Of a stretch of 64,000 bases of DNA, positions 1 through 10,743 are shown one piece after another. The position numbers and the translations under genes are program-made. How positions within the stretch are numbered: position 1 is the stretch's first letter; each line of letters begins with the position of its first letter. Source of the stretch: Meconema thalassinum (Eukaryota > Arthropoda > Insecta > Orthoptera > Tettigoniidae); NCBI GenBank assembly GCA_946902985.2, contig OX336393.1, positions 362,558,779-362,622,778 of the forward strand, written 5' to 3'. The notes below the pieces were generated by a model, which was given only the letters and a program-made list of their open reading frames with translations, was not told where the DNA came from and did not search any database.

Positions 1-558
1 ACTGAAAATGGCTTCGAAAGAGAATGCATTGCATTTGTAGAACATGTTGTTGTTTTTTATAAAACGTGCATTCAATGCCTGTTAAAGTGGTGTAACCCTA
101 TGATGGTATAATTTAAATGTTTCCAATGGATTAAGCTTCATAGTATGAAAGACATTTAGTTTGAAGATGTTCCTTCTTGTCTCGTGTATTTGCAATCTAA
201 AGGTGTGGAGATAGACGATTCTAAACTTTTTGACCAATTTTGCAATGTTTAGAATTACACTAGGAGTTCCGAAATTGATAAACATACAACATTAGATAAG
301 CAGTGATGTGAGTTTTTCAAATACAGCCCTTACATTGAAACATTTTGTGAGCTGCTTAAAATTTGCCAGTTTTATTTCGTTCTTCCAGGTTGCAATGCAA
401 CCGTTGAAAGAGTATTTTCCCTGAATAATACACAGTGGTCAGAAGAAAGAAACCGTTTGCTGACCGAATCGATTAAGGGTATTATAATAGTGAAGCACAA
501 CTTTAAAAACATGCCATGTGGAGAGTTTTACAATTATTTATTACGAGAAAATAATTAA
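1..558 (+). pseudogene. hAT-superfamily transposase, C-terminal part, decayed
   Basis: Reading frame 1 runs from the window edge to a TAA at 556-558 and is broken by four stops (about 109, 157, 250 and 304) but no frameshift. Its last part, from about 385, reads PGCNATVERVFSLNN followed by RNRLLTESIKG, which matches the hAT C-terminal dimerisation region (NAxxERVFS...RNRL) that lies at the end of these DDE-type, cut-and-paste transposases. An upstream stretch (about 178-249, YLQSKGVEIDDSKLFDQF) fits the same family. The start lies outside the window. About 200 bases downstream, near 761-780, the sequence GTTGGTCACCCTACC could be the inner edge of the right terminal inverted repeat, but the left end is missing so this is a guess. 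Identification of the domain is firm; subfamily unknown. Confidence 0.75.
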
Positions 559-1095
559 TCTTTTCTGTCGAAAGTGGGTGCAGTCGATAAGTAACAGCAT
601 AAAATAACTAAAACTTCAGCATCTTCATCAACATAACAGTTATAATGTATGTAATACTAAATATTGCATGTAAATATTCAAATTCCATTTTTCCTCCATT
701 TTTAGAACATTTTCATGAAAAGTCCTCCTTTTATTAAGAGTCTGTCCTCCATTTGAAAATTTAGAGTTGGTCACCCTACCCGGACAGGAAAACACGCTCA
801 GTTCACGTGATCGGCTCAGTCGGACAGGGCTAGCCAAGATCATTCGAGATAGTTTATCATGCCATACAGTTACTTTCTTTCTACTATATAGTAACGAATA
901 TTGTCAATATATTAAGGTAAACTACAGCACACAAGAATCATAAAATAAATGCGAAAGATTTCATTACACACACGGTAATAATACAGTATAGATACGGTTT
1001 TCAGTAGACTGTGTTTAACCAGCTGCTGCTGCTGCTAGCATGGTTGATACTTATAATTAGGTGGCCTTAAGATTCTTCGATAATGTCATCAAGTT

Positions 1096-1200
1096 CCCAT
1101 GTCCTGTGGTTCGCATTCCACGTAGAAAGGAGGTCCCGTGGTTCATGATCGCAGGATTAACGGTCACGTGAAACTAAGAGCTTCCTTACTTCCCACAGCA
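1096..1200 (+). repeat. SINE-A, 3' fragment
   Basis: The stretch CATGTCCTGTGGTTCGCATT through the TTCCTTACTTCC tail matches the 3' body of the fuller SINE-A copies at 26175-26372 and 29795-29990. The tRNA-like head is absent, so the copy is 5' truncated. Confidence 0.65.
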
Positions 1201-2457
1201 GGAGACAATACCGGTGTTATTAGTCCTGCTGAGTCAGTAGAGCTTGACATTGTGTCTACAACGGAACAACGACTAAAATCCGCGTACACACGACCAAAAT
1301 TAATCATAGCTTCGAATAAAAATAGAAATCACGCTGTACAATGCAAATGATAACTTAAACTTGACATCTAAGCTATATAGCACTGAAGTCAGCGTACGAT
1401 CAACAGGCACAACTCTACTGTAAGCACCCCTTGAGGGCAGCCCAGCATTCACGCGCATAGCTGTGTTTACGTCCACTGTCTCGACTCGGCGAACAGACTT
1501 GAGTCCTGTGCTCCACTCCGCGCTAGGCACTGGCTGTGAAGATTTCAGCTCAGTGGGAATTTCTAAGTTTATTGCCAGCAAACACGAGTTCTGACTTTTG
1601 CGCATGCCTGCCCAACATTTCCGTTGTGCTGTTGGGACAACAGCCAAGACCAGAGACAAGGCATTCTTCGTTCGACCACTGAGTGGCAGCACTAGTCATA
1701 CGAAATGAAAACGTGGCCCGTGGCACCTTTTAGTCTCTGCGGTAGCATTTTAGGGGGAATCGCTCAATGCAAAGGAGAGAAATAATAGAGAAAACTCACA
1801 GCTATTTCCCACCAGAAGGTTTTTTAACACTCCCAACTTACTAGTGAGTGCTTCTGAATGAATGCTCCTGTATGTTTCTAAATATTTTTATTGTTTAGAG
1901 GGAGGATGGGTTCAGACACACAACTGTTCTAAAAATTTTGTCCATGAGCTCTCATACGTACATGTTTACGTAGCTGTCATAGTCATAGTCTCCAAATAGC
2001 TTAATATGAAGTCTCTTAGATTTTCGTTAGGTTTAAATTGTTCCTAGAGTGTAGAAGCTAATAATTCTGCATTTTCCGGGTTGGAAGATACCATTTGTCG
2101 CATATTGAGAAACCTCGATTTGTCGGTTAGGTTTCATTAAAGGTGGCATTTTAGTATTCTAATTAGTTAGTAGTTTTTCTGTTAGCCAAATATTGTTATT
2201 ATTAGGGTTTATATTTGCTAATTTAGTGTTCCGTAGTTGGTTGGAATGTTTACTTAATTGTTACGAACTCTTACATGAAGCCTGTTGTACTCAATATTGG
2301 CTTGCATGGTGTGAGTGCGTTAAAAGGTATTATTAGCTTGATTGTTATCTTTAATTAACTGTTTTATGTTATCTGGTAGTGCGAAAGGTGTTTGTTAAAG
2401 CGGGACAATACTGGATTTGGCTGCTAAAACACCATATCTAAAGCTAGAAACTAGATT
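1201..2457. other. No identified gene; GC-richer patch at 1340-1700
   Basis: No recognisable element. A 130-codon open frame on the minus strand (1300-1692) lies in a GC-richer patch, but its translation shows no domain, signal peptide or family motif that I know. The rest is AT-rich non-coding sequence. Confidence 0.4.
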
Positions 2458-2888
2458 CTCACCCTATACCCATTAATTCACCCGTCAGGAAATCTGCATA
2501 CCAAAACTGTACAAATTGTCTATACAGCCCTCATCCGACCAATTCTCACCTACGCGTACCCAGCTATAGGATTCCTCCCAATTACTAGCATAGCCAAACT
2601 CCAAACCATACAAAACCGGGTACTGCGTATGACCTTGAAACAAAAGAAAGGCACTATTCGTCTCACTACAAAGTACATCCATAACGAAACAAAAATACTA
2701 TAAGTTACATCTTAGACTACGTCACAAAACTAACCCACAAATTCTACCAAACAGCATCTCAAAATGATAACCTACTAATCAGACAACTGGGCAACTATCA
2801 ACTAGACCCTACAATGAAATGTAAAAGAAAACCAAAATATTTACTAAATCTCAGGAATCTCCTTCAAACCCCAGAATACTACGACTAA
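2458..2888 (+). pseudogene. Jockey-like LINE reverse transcriptase C-terminus, frameshifted
   Basis: A frame beginning near 2458 reads ...YTALIRPILTYAYPAIG...IAKLQTIQNRVLR, the classic segment just after the RT domain of Jockey-type non-LTR elements (LIRPxLTYAxPxWG, KLQxxQNxxLR). It stops at 2701. Shifted one base at about 2697, the protein continues as ISYILDYVTKLTHKFYQTAS...KRKPKYLLNLRNLL to a stop near 2888, again as expected of these elements. The 5' part, including endonuclease and RT catalytic motifs, is missing. The following A-rich 0.7 kb (2889-3660) may be 3' untranslated sequence. Dead copy. Confidence 0.75.
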
Positions 2889-3664
2889 AAACCATTAGAA
2901 AACAATAATAACCAACAGCAAAAATCGCCGAACACTCTTAAATCCTCATTACCCCCTACCATTCATATCCCCCGCCCACTCCCCCACTCAACTGCAAACT
3001 ATTCAAAATTATAATCGATATAATTAATAACTAAAATAAATATCAATAAATGCACCAAATTAGCACATACAACATGAACCAATCAGAGGACGACATTTCA
3101 GTCCTCAACCATACCTCTAACATGTAAAATATTTCCCCAAACAAAATGCATCAGCGAAATCAGAGCTCTGCACGAGTTATTACGGATTACTGAAGAAAAC
3201 TCTCCCTCTGACAACAAAACCTGATAAGGGCCACCCCATTCATAATTCCCCACCCAACATCTCAACACAAATGGGCATGAGCTAATAGCCATAAGAACAA
3301 CCTATGGCAACCCAAAAATATAATACAAGATGGCATAACTTCTCGAACCAAGAACTCCATCCAAATACACCACAAAGCGAAATTATACTCATGTCACTGT
3401 AAACAATTACACCATCCAGCTCGCAGCACCAAATGGTAGTCAAAAGCTTTAAAATTTTGACCAAATACCACAAGGTGCACCAAAGTGACGTTAAGTATTA
3501 GTACTCTCTAAATAACATTCTAAGTATCCAACAAAAACAAAAATCAAATGAAACCACCAAAATCAAATAATAACCTACCATTATAGTCTATTTAATGGAT
3601 TTGAGGGTCCAAATATATAACTATAAAGCAAAATTAAAACATCGACTGATAACAAAACGTTAAA

Positions 3665-4918
3665 CTGATGAACATTTTATGTGACCTGGTACTAGATGGA
3701 CGTGACATCCAATTAATTGGGAATCTGTACTGGAATCAACGTGCTGCTGTACGTGTTGATCGTCAGCTGTCTGAATAAGTATCGACTATGAAGGGAGTTC
3801 GCCAAGGTTGCATTCTTTCTCCACTCCTCTTCAAAATCTATTCTGAAAAGATTTTCCAAGATGCTCTTGATGGAAATTCTCAAGGAGTAGTAGTAAATGG
3901 ATCGATCATTAATAACATCCGATATGCTGATGACACTTGCAATAAGTATGGATGATCTACAAACACTACTGGATTCTATTTCTGAAGAGAGTAACGCCAT
4001 GGGATTACATTTAAATGTAAAAAGCAAAGTGGATGGTTGTTAGTCGAAACAAAGATGAAATTCAGGGCATTCTTACACTTGGTAATGAAAGAACTGAAAG
4101 GGTGTCATCATATAAATATTTAGGATGTCAAATCAATCATAACTGGGACTTAAGTCAAGAAATTCGCTGTAGAATTGAGCAGGCCAGACGTTCTTTCATG
4201 AAAATTAGAAACGTTTTGACCAGTCGTGATTTAAGTCTGACATTACGCACCCAACTGCTTCGAAATAATAATGTTATTGGTTTTACGTCCCTTTTAACTA
4301 CACTGGCTTTTAGAGACGCTGGGGTGCCGGAATTTTGCCCCGAAGGGGATCTTTAACGTGCCAGTAAATCTACGGACACGGCTCCCTCGCATTTGCGCAC
4401 CCTCAAATGCCAGCTGACTGCGCCAGGATACGAACCTGCGACTTTGGGCCCAGCAAGCGAGAACGTTACCCCTGAGCCACGCAGCCAGCCCAACTGCTTC
4501 GATGCTACGTTTTTAGTGGCCTGCTCTATAGAGTTGAATCATGGACACTTACCGAGGTTTTATGTAAGAAACTGATAACATTTGAAATGTGGACGTATCG
4601 CAGGAATTTAAGGATATCATGGACAGCTACAGTCATAAATGTGGAAGTACTGCGGCGTATGAACAAAGACTCGGAAATTCTCAGTATCATCAAAAGGAGA
4701 AAACTAGATTACTTTGGTCGTTTCATGCGCAACAACAAATACCACCTGTTGCAATTAATTATCCAAGGGAAGATTGATGGCAGAATATTATCCTGGCTAA
4801 AGAACTTAAGCCAGTGGTTTGGACTTAATACAGTGTCACTGTTTAGAACAGCTATGGACGAACTGCAGATCATGCTACTGATCGCCAATGTTCTTGAAGG
4901 ACGAGGCACTTGAAGAAG
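3665..4918 (+). pseudogene. RTE-like LINE, 3' half of reverse transcriptase, split by a SINE
   Basis: The protein begins mid-RT with GNLYWNQRAAVRV, then KGVRQGCILSPLLFKIYSE and the catalytic YADD (codons at 3923-3934). A TAA at 3776 and frameshifts near 3935 and 4022 break it. After YLGCQINHNWDLSQEIRCRI the frame is interrupted at 4264-4488 by SINE-D and resumes as LLRCYVFSGLLYRVESWTLT, WTYRRNLRISW and LVxRRMNK-type C-terminal motifs up to a TGA at 4912-4914. A (GAA)n run follows at once (4915-4946), the kind of short-repeat 3' tail seen in RTE elements. Endonuclease missing; non-functional. Clade placement is by motif similarity only. Confidence 0.8.
4264..4488 (-). mobile_element. SINE-D with 14-bp target-site duplication
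   Basis: 225-bp insertion flanked by a perfect direct repeat CCCAACTGCTTCGA at 4250-4263 and 4489-4502, inside a LINE coding frame that resumes on the far side. On the minus strand it starts with a tRNA-like head: box A-like TGGCTCAGGGGTAACG and box B-like CAGGTTCGTATCCTGG. It ends in GGGACGTAAAACCAATAACA. A second copy of the same length lies at 45683-45907. Polymerase III transcription is inferred from the boxes. Confidence 0.9.
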
Positions 4919-5012
4919 AAGAAGAATAAGAAGAAGGAGGAGTTATCAAATCACAATAGAGGAAAAGGAGTCCTTATGGGCACCAGTCTCGAATAACACT
5001 AAATTCGACAGC

Positions 5013-5345
5013 TTGAGAGTACTACTACTACACACAACTTACCTGCTACACCAGCCACCACTGCTTGCCAGACTAAGAAGCAACTCAGAACCCTCCTCAA
5101 CAGGAGAAGATGGTCTTCGGTATGGCGGAGCTGGTGGAAGAGGCAGCCCAACAGACCAGGGCAGAGGTCAGGACGTCCACTGCCTTGAGGATAGAAGTGG
5201 GAACTTGAAAGGCTAAGGGAAGAAACCCTGACAGAAAATCGGTAGGCCTGGATACTTAAAAGGCAACCCCTTCACCAGGCTTTGGGTGCAGTAGGCCAAT
5301 AACCTGCACATCCGAGATCACTTCATTACAGAAACATTATAGGTC
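5013..5345. other. Unassigned stretch before the MITE-like element
   Basis: A 67-codon open frame on the plus strand (5013-5216) shows no recognisable motif. It may be a LINE remnant continuous with 5955-6126, into which the inverted-end element at 5350-5859 was inserted, but I cannot show that from the reading frames. Confidence 0.25.
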
Positions 5346-5349
5346 GATC

Positions 5350-5859
5350 CACAATGCGCAGTCGGTAAGTCAGTAAATGGTACTTGGCAGTCGGCAGCTG
5401 CAGTCAGAAATTGGTATTTGACAACCTAGCCTTTCACAATACTAGGAGTAAATAATACAGTGACATTATTTTATTCCTTGCCCTCAGAGGCGTTGTTGAT
5501 AACTTCAAAACTTGTAATATGGATGATTTGGAGATGTACGGATTATTTCGTATACCGTGTATTTAAGATTAAAAAGGTACGGGTTGCGAAGGTATTTCAC
5601 TTATATCCTCTTTGTACACGACACAGAACAATAACGTGACGTCAGTTTCTGATCTGCTCTGATTGGCTATTACACTGCTGTAGTCGGGTAGTTGGTAGTC
5701 AAAGATGAAATTCTTGACTGCCGACTCCAGGCTACCAACTGCCCACAGGCAGCTGGTGACTGCAACTGCATGTTGTGAATGGTACCTATAGTATACACGG
5801 GGACGGCCGCGTCTGCCGACTGTCAACTACCAACTATCGACTGCCGACTGCGCATTGTA
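5350..5859. mobile_element. MITE-like element with long inverted ends
   Basis: ACAATGCGCAGTCGG at 5351-5365 is exactly inverted at 5844-5858, and similarity continues inward for about 60 bases. Subterminal copies of GGCAGTCGGCAG- and GTAGTTGGTAGT-like motifs recur on both strands (for example 5385-5400, 5690-5710, 5825-5845). Together they suggest a non-autonomous DNA transposon. Target duplication is unclear: AGGTCGATC on the left and AGGTAGGCC on the right match at only six of nine positions. No coding capacity. Confidence 0.6.
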
Positions 5860-5954
5860 GGTAGGCCTTAACCAGTAGAAGCCGGACGGAAAAATTGGAT
5901 TCAACCTTCAGCTTGAAATCGGACACTCGTATCGTAATAAGGAATAACCCACAA

Positions 5955-6126
5955 TGCACTAGAAGAAGAGGCAGGCCGAGGAACACCTGGAGGTTGAGAT
6001 GGAGGCCATTGCGAATGGTGGGAAGACCTGGACGGATTCAAGCAAGACCCCGGTGCAGAACCGAGTCCGATGACGGAAATTCGTTGATGGCCTATGCTAC
6101 GCTTAGGAGTTACAGGAAATAAGTCA
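5955..6126 (+). pseudogene. LINE C-terminal tail, frameshifted
   Basis: The frame starting with RRRGRPRNTW, a hallmark near the C-terminus of RTE/CR1-type polyproteins, shifts by one base and continues as GGKTWTDSSKTPVQNRVR, a stop, then RKFVDGLCYA. The order GRPRxTW - KTW - xxRVRWR - VDGLC is as in many insect LINE copies. About 170 bases only; dead fragment. Confidence 0.6.
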
Positions 6127-6429
6127 AGTGGCAGCACTGGTTTTCAATAGCTTCCAAGACACCAATATCCATGTTGTTGGACAGCAATACACAAAAAACA
6201 TGAAAGAAATGGTGAACTCGATTTTTCTGTCCCGAAGAAAGCTATTACTGGCGAACAACGTCTCTGTAAAGAACTACGACGTGATTACGTAATTGACTAT
6301 CCCAAGAACAACCCCCATTAGAGAGTCTAGGACTACAACGGTCATATTATTACACTGAATCACTCTGTCCAGATTTCAAACCGTGCATATTTTCTGCAAT
6401 TCGCAGAAATTAAAGAATGGTCTTGTCTT

Positions 6430-6775
6430 GAAGGGCTCTGAATCGTGGTAATTTAGCCCCGTGTACTTGGGTCTGTGTAGAATTCGTGTGATAACCTGCA
6501 TTATTATGAATTCTGTAGTGGTTTGTGTATTTGTAAATCAGATGAGAATTGAAAAGAATGTGGTCATGGAATGGAGGTGTTAAGCGTTAGTTTATATCTA
6601 GGAACGGGATTCTTAGGTTTATACCAATTATTTTCCCTACTTCTAAGTTAGGAACCATCCCGGTATAAGCCTGAAGTAGAAGTGAGAAACCACGGAAAAA
6701 CACTTTCAGGGTGGCTGAAGTGGGAATCGAACCATCCTCTTCTCAGTTTTTCCTCGTGAAGCTGAGTGTATATAT
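6430..6775 (-). repeat. SINE-E copy with an 84-bp extra segment
   Basis: Left part (CCGTGTACTTGGGTCTGTGT...) and right part (AGTAGAAGTGAGAAACCACG...CCTCTTCTCAG) match the fuller SINE-E at 45055-45405. Between them sits an extra segment at 6565-6648 that is also found at 7141-7224. Confidence 0.6.
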
Positions 6776-7224
6776 TTTTGAAAAGCATGCTCGCTAGTGG
6801 ACAAAGCCCCTTAATTCATTGAGTAAGAAATAAATGATTAGAAATACAACATGTAGGACCACTTTTCGGAAAGGCATGGTTGAGCTTATCAGGTGTGCTT
6901 TGAGGAACCTTGTTGAACCACACTATAGATGCATAAGCTCCAGTTTACTCAGTGAGACAGTGTATTCCTCACATAAACACGACATAACCCACAAGCAATG
7001 GGAGGATGGATTACGAGTCTACACTATTCAATCGCGCCATGTGGCTTGGAGGTGCCGTAACGCTGTACGTCAATACTTTTGAGCTAGCAATAAACTGGTT
7101 GGATCACAACCCCGACACCAGGAGACATGTTAATGGCTTGCATGGAATGGAGGTGTTAAGCGTTAGTTTATAACTAGCTACCGGATTCTTAGGTTTTTAC
7201 CAATTATTTTCCCTACTTCTAAGT
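6565..7224. repeat. 84-bp direct repeat pair
   Basis: CATGGAATGGAGGTGTTAAG...CTACTTCTAAGT occurs at 6565-6648 and 7141-7224 with few differences, 492 bp apart. The sequence between holds the right part of SINE-E and an 82-codon open frame (6834-7082, plus strand) with no known motif. Confidence 0.7.
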
Positions 7225-7328
7225 ACAAAATGCTATAATAATTTTCTAAATCACACTCAAAATATTCATATTCATGAATTCTGTAGTACCTACAAAAAAT
7301 ATATACGAGCCTTACAGTAGTCGCATAT

Positions 7329-7742
7329 GATGTGTAACATCTGACATGTTATCTAACGATGAAATTGAGATGAATATGTGAAGTCAATTTTTTAAGAATG
7401 AACTCATAGTGCTATCTTTTGCCAGCAAACATGAAGGATTCCTTCGTGTTATTACCATCGGTAAGTTTATAGTATTTCTGCTCATGCTATGAAATTTTGA
7501 TGGCTCAACGATGATGCAAGTCTCGTCCGTGTGACTTGTGTCTGCCGGGAGTGTAATCTCTTGTTAACAGAAACTCTGTTGGTCATTTAAATGACTACTT
7601 GTAAACCTCCAGTGCCAAATCCTGATCGGTACGCATGCGCGAGGTACGTCGTGGTACCAATGATTTATTGTAGGAATATCTTTAATCCAAAATCACTCCC
7701 ACAAAAATTATCCAGCAACCGAGTGGAAAGATGTTACACATC
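7329..7742 (+). repeat. Rep-H copy 1, inverted-end repeat
   Basis: Starts with GATGTGTAACATCT (7329-7342) and ends with its inverse AGATGTTACACATC (7729-7742). Upstream TACGAGCCTTACAGTAGTCG and the subterminal CCAGCAACCGAGTGGAAAG are shared with the copies at 26042-27000 and 30111-31677. Non-coding; probably a MITE-like family. Confidence 0.5.
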
Positions 7743-8147
7743 AAAAAACTAAATGATATGCGAGTACCTAAAAATACCTATTTGCAGTTTTGTTCCATTC
7801 ATTGTAGGATATTTGAATTTTTAGTCAATCATTTTTAAAAGTAAACCTGAAGACAGTGCTCATTCCTATCTCTTGTTGATTGAAAGAAATCCAACCTGCC
7901 AGAAAATTCAAATATTTTCAGCACTTTTCAGCTTATAAGCCAATCTTATTGTTTGGTTATTTAAAGCCAGGAAAGTGGGGATAGATCTCTTGTTATTTCC
8001 AAGAATCCTATATTCTAAATAAACAAAGTTAATTAAACGGGCTACAGTGTGAAAATCCCCTCTGACATCCTTGATTTTATTGAATTTGAATAATTAACAT
8101 ATTTAAAGGAGAGGAAATATTGCCTAAAAGTCTCATCTTCGAAGACA
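7743..8147. other. No feature recognised
   Basis: AT-rich sequence without open frames, inverted ends or similarity to other parts of the window. Confidence 0.4.
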
Positions 8148-8735
8148 AATGGCACTGAAGAGAGAATGGCTTAAATGTTGTGACAACCCTCTTCTGCCAA
8201 TACATCTAGACTGCTCACCTAAAGATCTCAGGCTGAAATCCCGGAATCCTTCTTGGAGACAAGGAAGGAAGTTGGTCCAAGAGCAGTTTTAAGTGAATGA
8301 AGCTTGGCGCAATGAGTGGCTGACTTCAAATCCAGACAGATTAGGTCTTATCTCGGATCCAGTTAAGCGGCCCCCTGGTTTCGACCTTCCCAGGAAAATC
8401 TGGACGTCGCTGAACCGTATAAGAACTCAACACGGTAGATGTCAGTTCTGGAAGCACAAATGGAAAATTGCCGAGAATCCTTTCTGCAACTGTGCAGATG
8501 TGCCTCAGACCTTCAGTCACATCGCTATGGGTTGCCCACTCCGAAGGTTCAATGGTCCGATGAAGGAGATTCATCAAGCTAGTGATGAAGCTTTAGAATG
8601 GTTAGGGAAATTAGATATCCAGCTCTGACAAAACTGAAGCAACATGCAGATCAAGGTCTCAATCTGTATATAATTGTAAATACTGTATAATGTAAATAAT
8701 TGTATATTGTATCTTCATGCCATACGAAATATATA
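8148..8735 (+). pseudogene. LINE polyprotein C-terminus with zinc-knuckle motif
   Basis: The frame reads MALKREWLKC...LPIHLDCSPKDL, a TAA at 8290-8292, then VNEAWRNEW...PGFDLPRKIWTSLNRIRT and a C-x-C...H...CPLRRFNGP segment ending in a TGA at 8626-8628. The PGFxLPRxxWxxLNRIRTxHGRC block followed by a Cys/His knuckle is the usual C-terminus of several insect LINE polyproteins (after the RT domain). The 3' untranslated region is AT-rich with repeated TGTATAATGTAAATAATTGT-like units and a polyadenylation-like end near 8735. The RT itself is absent; one stop makes it non-functional. Confidence 0.65.
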
Positions 8736-9045
8736 TACTCGGTGATAATTTGATGACGTATCTCTAAGTAAAATATTTACACTATCGTTGCAATCAGATT
8801 TTCTACGAAAAATTACGCATTAATTTTAAACTTTGCACAGTTCATGACAACTTTTGTTACACTTTAAACATAAAAACCTATTTAAGAACCTACAAGAAAC
8901 TATTTTATGTTATTGACAACCTAAATTGACAAATTTAAAAACCTAATAATCCGGTCCTATTCATAAAATAGTGTCGTATACCAAAGAATTCAGGCTTTGA
9001 AAACATCTTATAAAAGTTAACATTATTAAGCTAATCGAAATGTAA

Positions 9046-9905
9046 TGTTTTTCAGTCGGTCAACACGATTGTACCCAATTGTAATGGGTGGTTCCCTAAT
9101 CCTGAAAATCAAATTTTATGTTCGACCCTGACTATTATGTGTCAGAAAACTGTATTATAATGAGGCTCATTATAACACTGTTTTTCATTATGAAACAGTT
9201 TCTCCCACCAATCAGAGCTCAAGAAACAGTTGTGTGACCAATTAGATAAGGATACCTTCGCGCATGCGCTCAAAATCCAACATGTCTATATAAATTACCG
9301 AAAGTGCACCGTCCATATGTTCGCATAAATAAACTGGTGAATATGAGACAAGAAATAGCACTGTAACTTAATATCCCCAAATCCAATTTCTACACAGCGC
9401 GTTGTTTTGAAACGACTTCGGTGACAGTTTTACTGAATACTGGTGCACAATCTGAAAATATGGCATTTAAGCACACAGAGCGCATGCGTCGGTTGGTCAG
9501 AGAGCTTGGAAAACAGAGATATACTACCCAGCGCAGCACCCGATCACAACATTCTAGTGACTGAACAGATATTTATGAATATTTATGTTAAAACATATAA
9601 TAAAGTTATAATTATCGTCAAACATAAACAGTCGTATGCAACTCGCCTATAATGGTAATTAAGACACTCGTATGGAAATTATAAAACTCGCATACGCTCG
9701 TTTTATAAACATACTCGGGTCTTAATTATAGCCATTATAGGCTCGTTGCATAATGTACTAATATGAGATTAATAAATACACTTGGATAACCAGTTTCGAT
9801 TGCCAAGTGATCATCAGCAGATCCATTACACTTAGGCTATTAAATCTATGTCTACAAGTGTGGGTGATAGTATTTACAATATGTACACGTTCAGTTCAGG
9901 TAGTG
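9046..9905 (-). mobile_element. Penelope-type terminal fragment, split by a 640-bp insertion
   Basis: 9046-9120 (TTTTTCAGTCGGTCAACACG...CCTAATCCTGAAA) and 9761-9905 (ATATGAGATTAATAAA...ACCAGTTTCGATTGCCAAGT) match consecutive parts of the arms of the element at 61070-61738. On the minus strand the second part contains CTGATGA (9811-9817) and GAAAC (9793-9797), the core boxes typical of the hammerhead-bearing ends of Penelope-like retroelements. No coding sequence survives. Confidence 0.55.
9121..9760. mobile_element. Promoter-rich insertion with a terminal hairpin
   Basis: Interrupts the Penelope-type fragment. It carries two CCAAT boxes (9218-9222, 9238-9242), an NRF1-like palindrome GCGCATGCGC (9260-9269) and TATATAAA (9287-9294). 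It ends with an imperfect foldback of about 114 bp (9637-9750; arms TGCAACTCGCCTATAATGG and the inverse). Family not recognised; no target duplication could be fixed. Confidence 0.45.
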
Positions 9906-10221
9906 ACGAGAGTATCTGCTCGCATCCGAAGCGCATACTACTCAACCAGCTAAGTTCACAATCCTCCTGTATAAACGTTTTGCAGAGGTGACCACCCACC
10001 TGTACACTGACTTTTCAAATTGCCACCCCACATTGCTTCCCCCACATCTTGTGCATAATCGTCTTACTATGGCACTAGTGCATGCCCTGTCTTAAATAAA
10101 ATCGCTCATCGTTCGCCAAGATAACTCACTTAAACATACATCCAGCCATGGAAAATATGTATCCAAAGTTACACTATGAGGCTCTTAACGGAACTAATAT
10201 CTAGGTCTTCGGCATCGAGGC

Positions 10222-10372
10222 GGTTGGTTGGTTAGTTGGTAGGTTCCTCAGTGTAGGGGCTGAGACAAAGCGGCCATGTAGCCCAGTGTACTTTGGGTGT
10301 GTGTAGATTCTGTCTGATAACCGGTGTTAATTGTGATGGCTGCATTAGAGTGAGTTATGTGTAATTCACGTA
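10222..10372 (-). repeat. SINE-E partial copy
   Basis: Contains GTAGCCCAGTGTACTTTGGG and TCTGATAACCGGTGTTAATT followed by GGCTGCATTAG, the 3' section of SINE-E read on the opposite strand. Confidence 0.6.
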
Positions 10373-10384
10373 AGGACTGCAGGC

Positions 10385-10743
10385 AATCAATTTCAAGTAG
10401 ATCCTACTTTTGCTACCAAATGCTACCGTTAATGACACCTAGCTGCAAACTAGGCTCCTAGATTCCATCGTAACCAGCACCTGGTGGTGATCGTTGGAAC
10501 TTAATAGAGCGTTAAACAAATCTAATCTAGAGAATTTGCTTCACACAATTGCAATTGGTGGAAGGTTCTTTTACATGCCAAAAATCTATGCCACGGGCCC
10601 GCCGGCTTTACTCTCCCTCCAAAGGAAGGCATACTGAGGGTTTTTAACGCTCTTAAAAATTCCGACGACTTTGACCGGGTTTGAACCCGTGATCTTGGGC
10701 ATAGAAGCTCAGCATGCTACTAACTACGCCACCGAAGCCGCTC
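10385..10743 (-). repeat. SINE-C, tRNA-derived
   Basis: On the minus strand it opens with GGCTTCGGTGGCGTAGTTAG (box A-like) and CGGGTTCAAACCCGG (box B-like), then the family body GACGTCGG-like, CCTTCCTTTGGAGG, CCGGCGGGCCCG. Copies at 18660-18985 and 19987-20328. Probably polymerase III-derived and mobilised by a LINE. Confidence 0.75.

Noticed and set aside
1300..1692. 130-codon open frame as a possible gene
   Set aside because: No start context, domain or codon signal; GC-richer sequence without stops by chance is the simpler reading.
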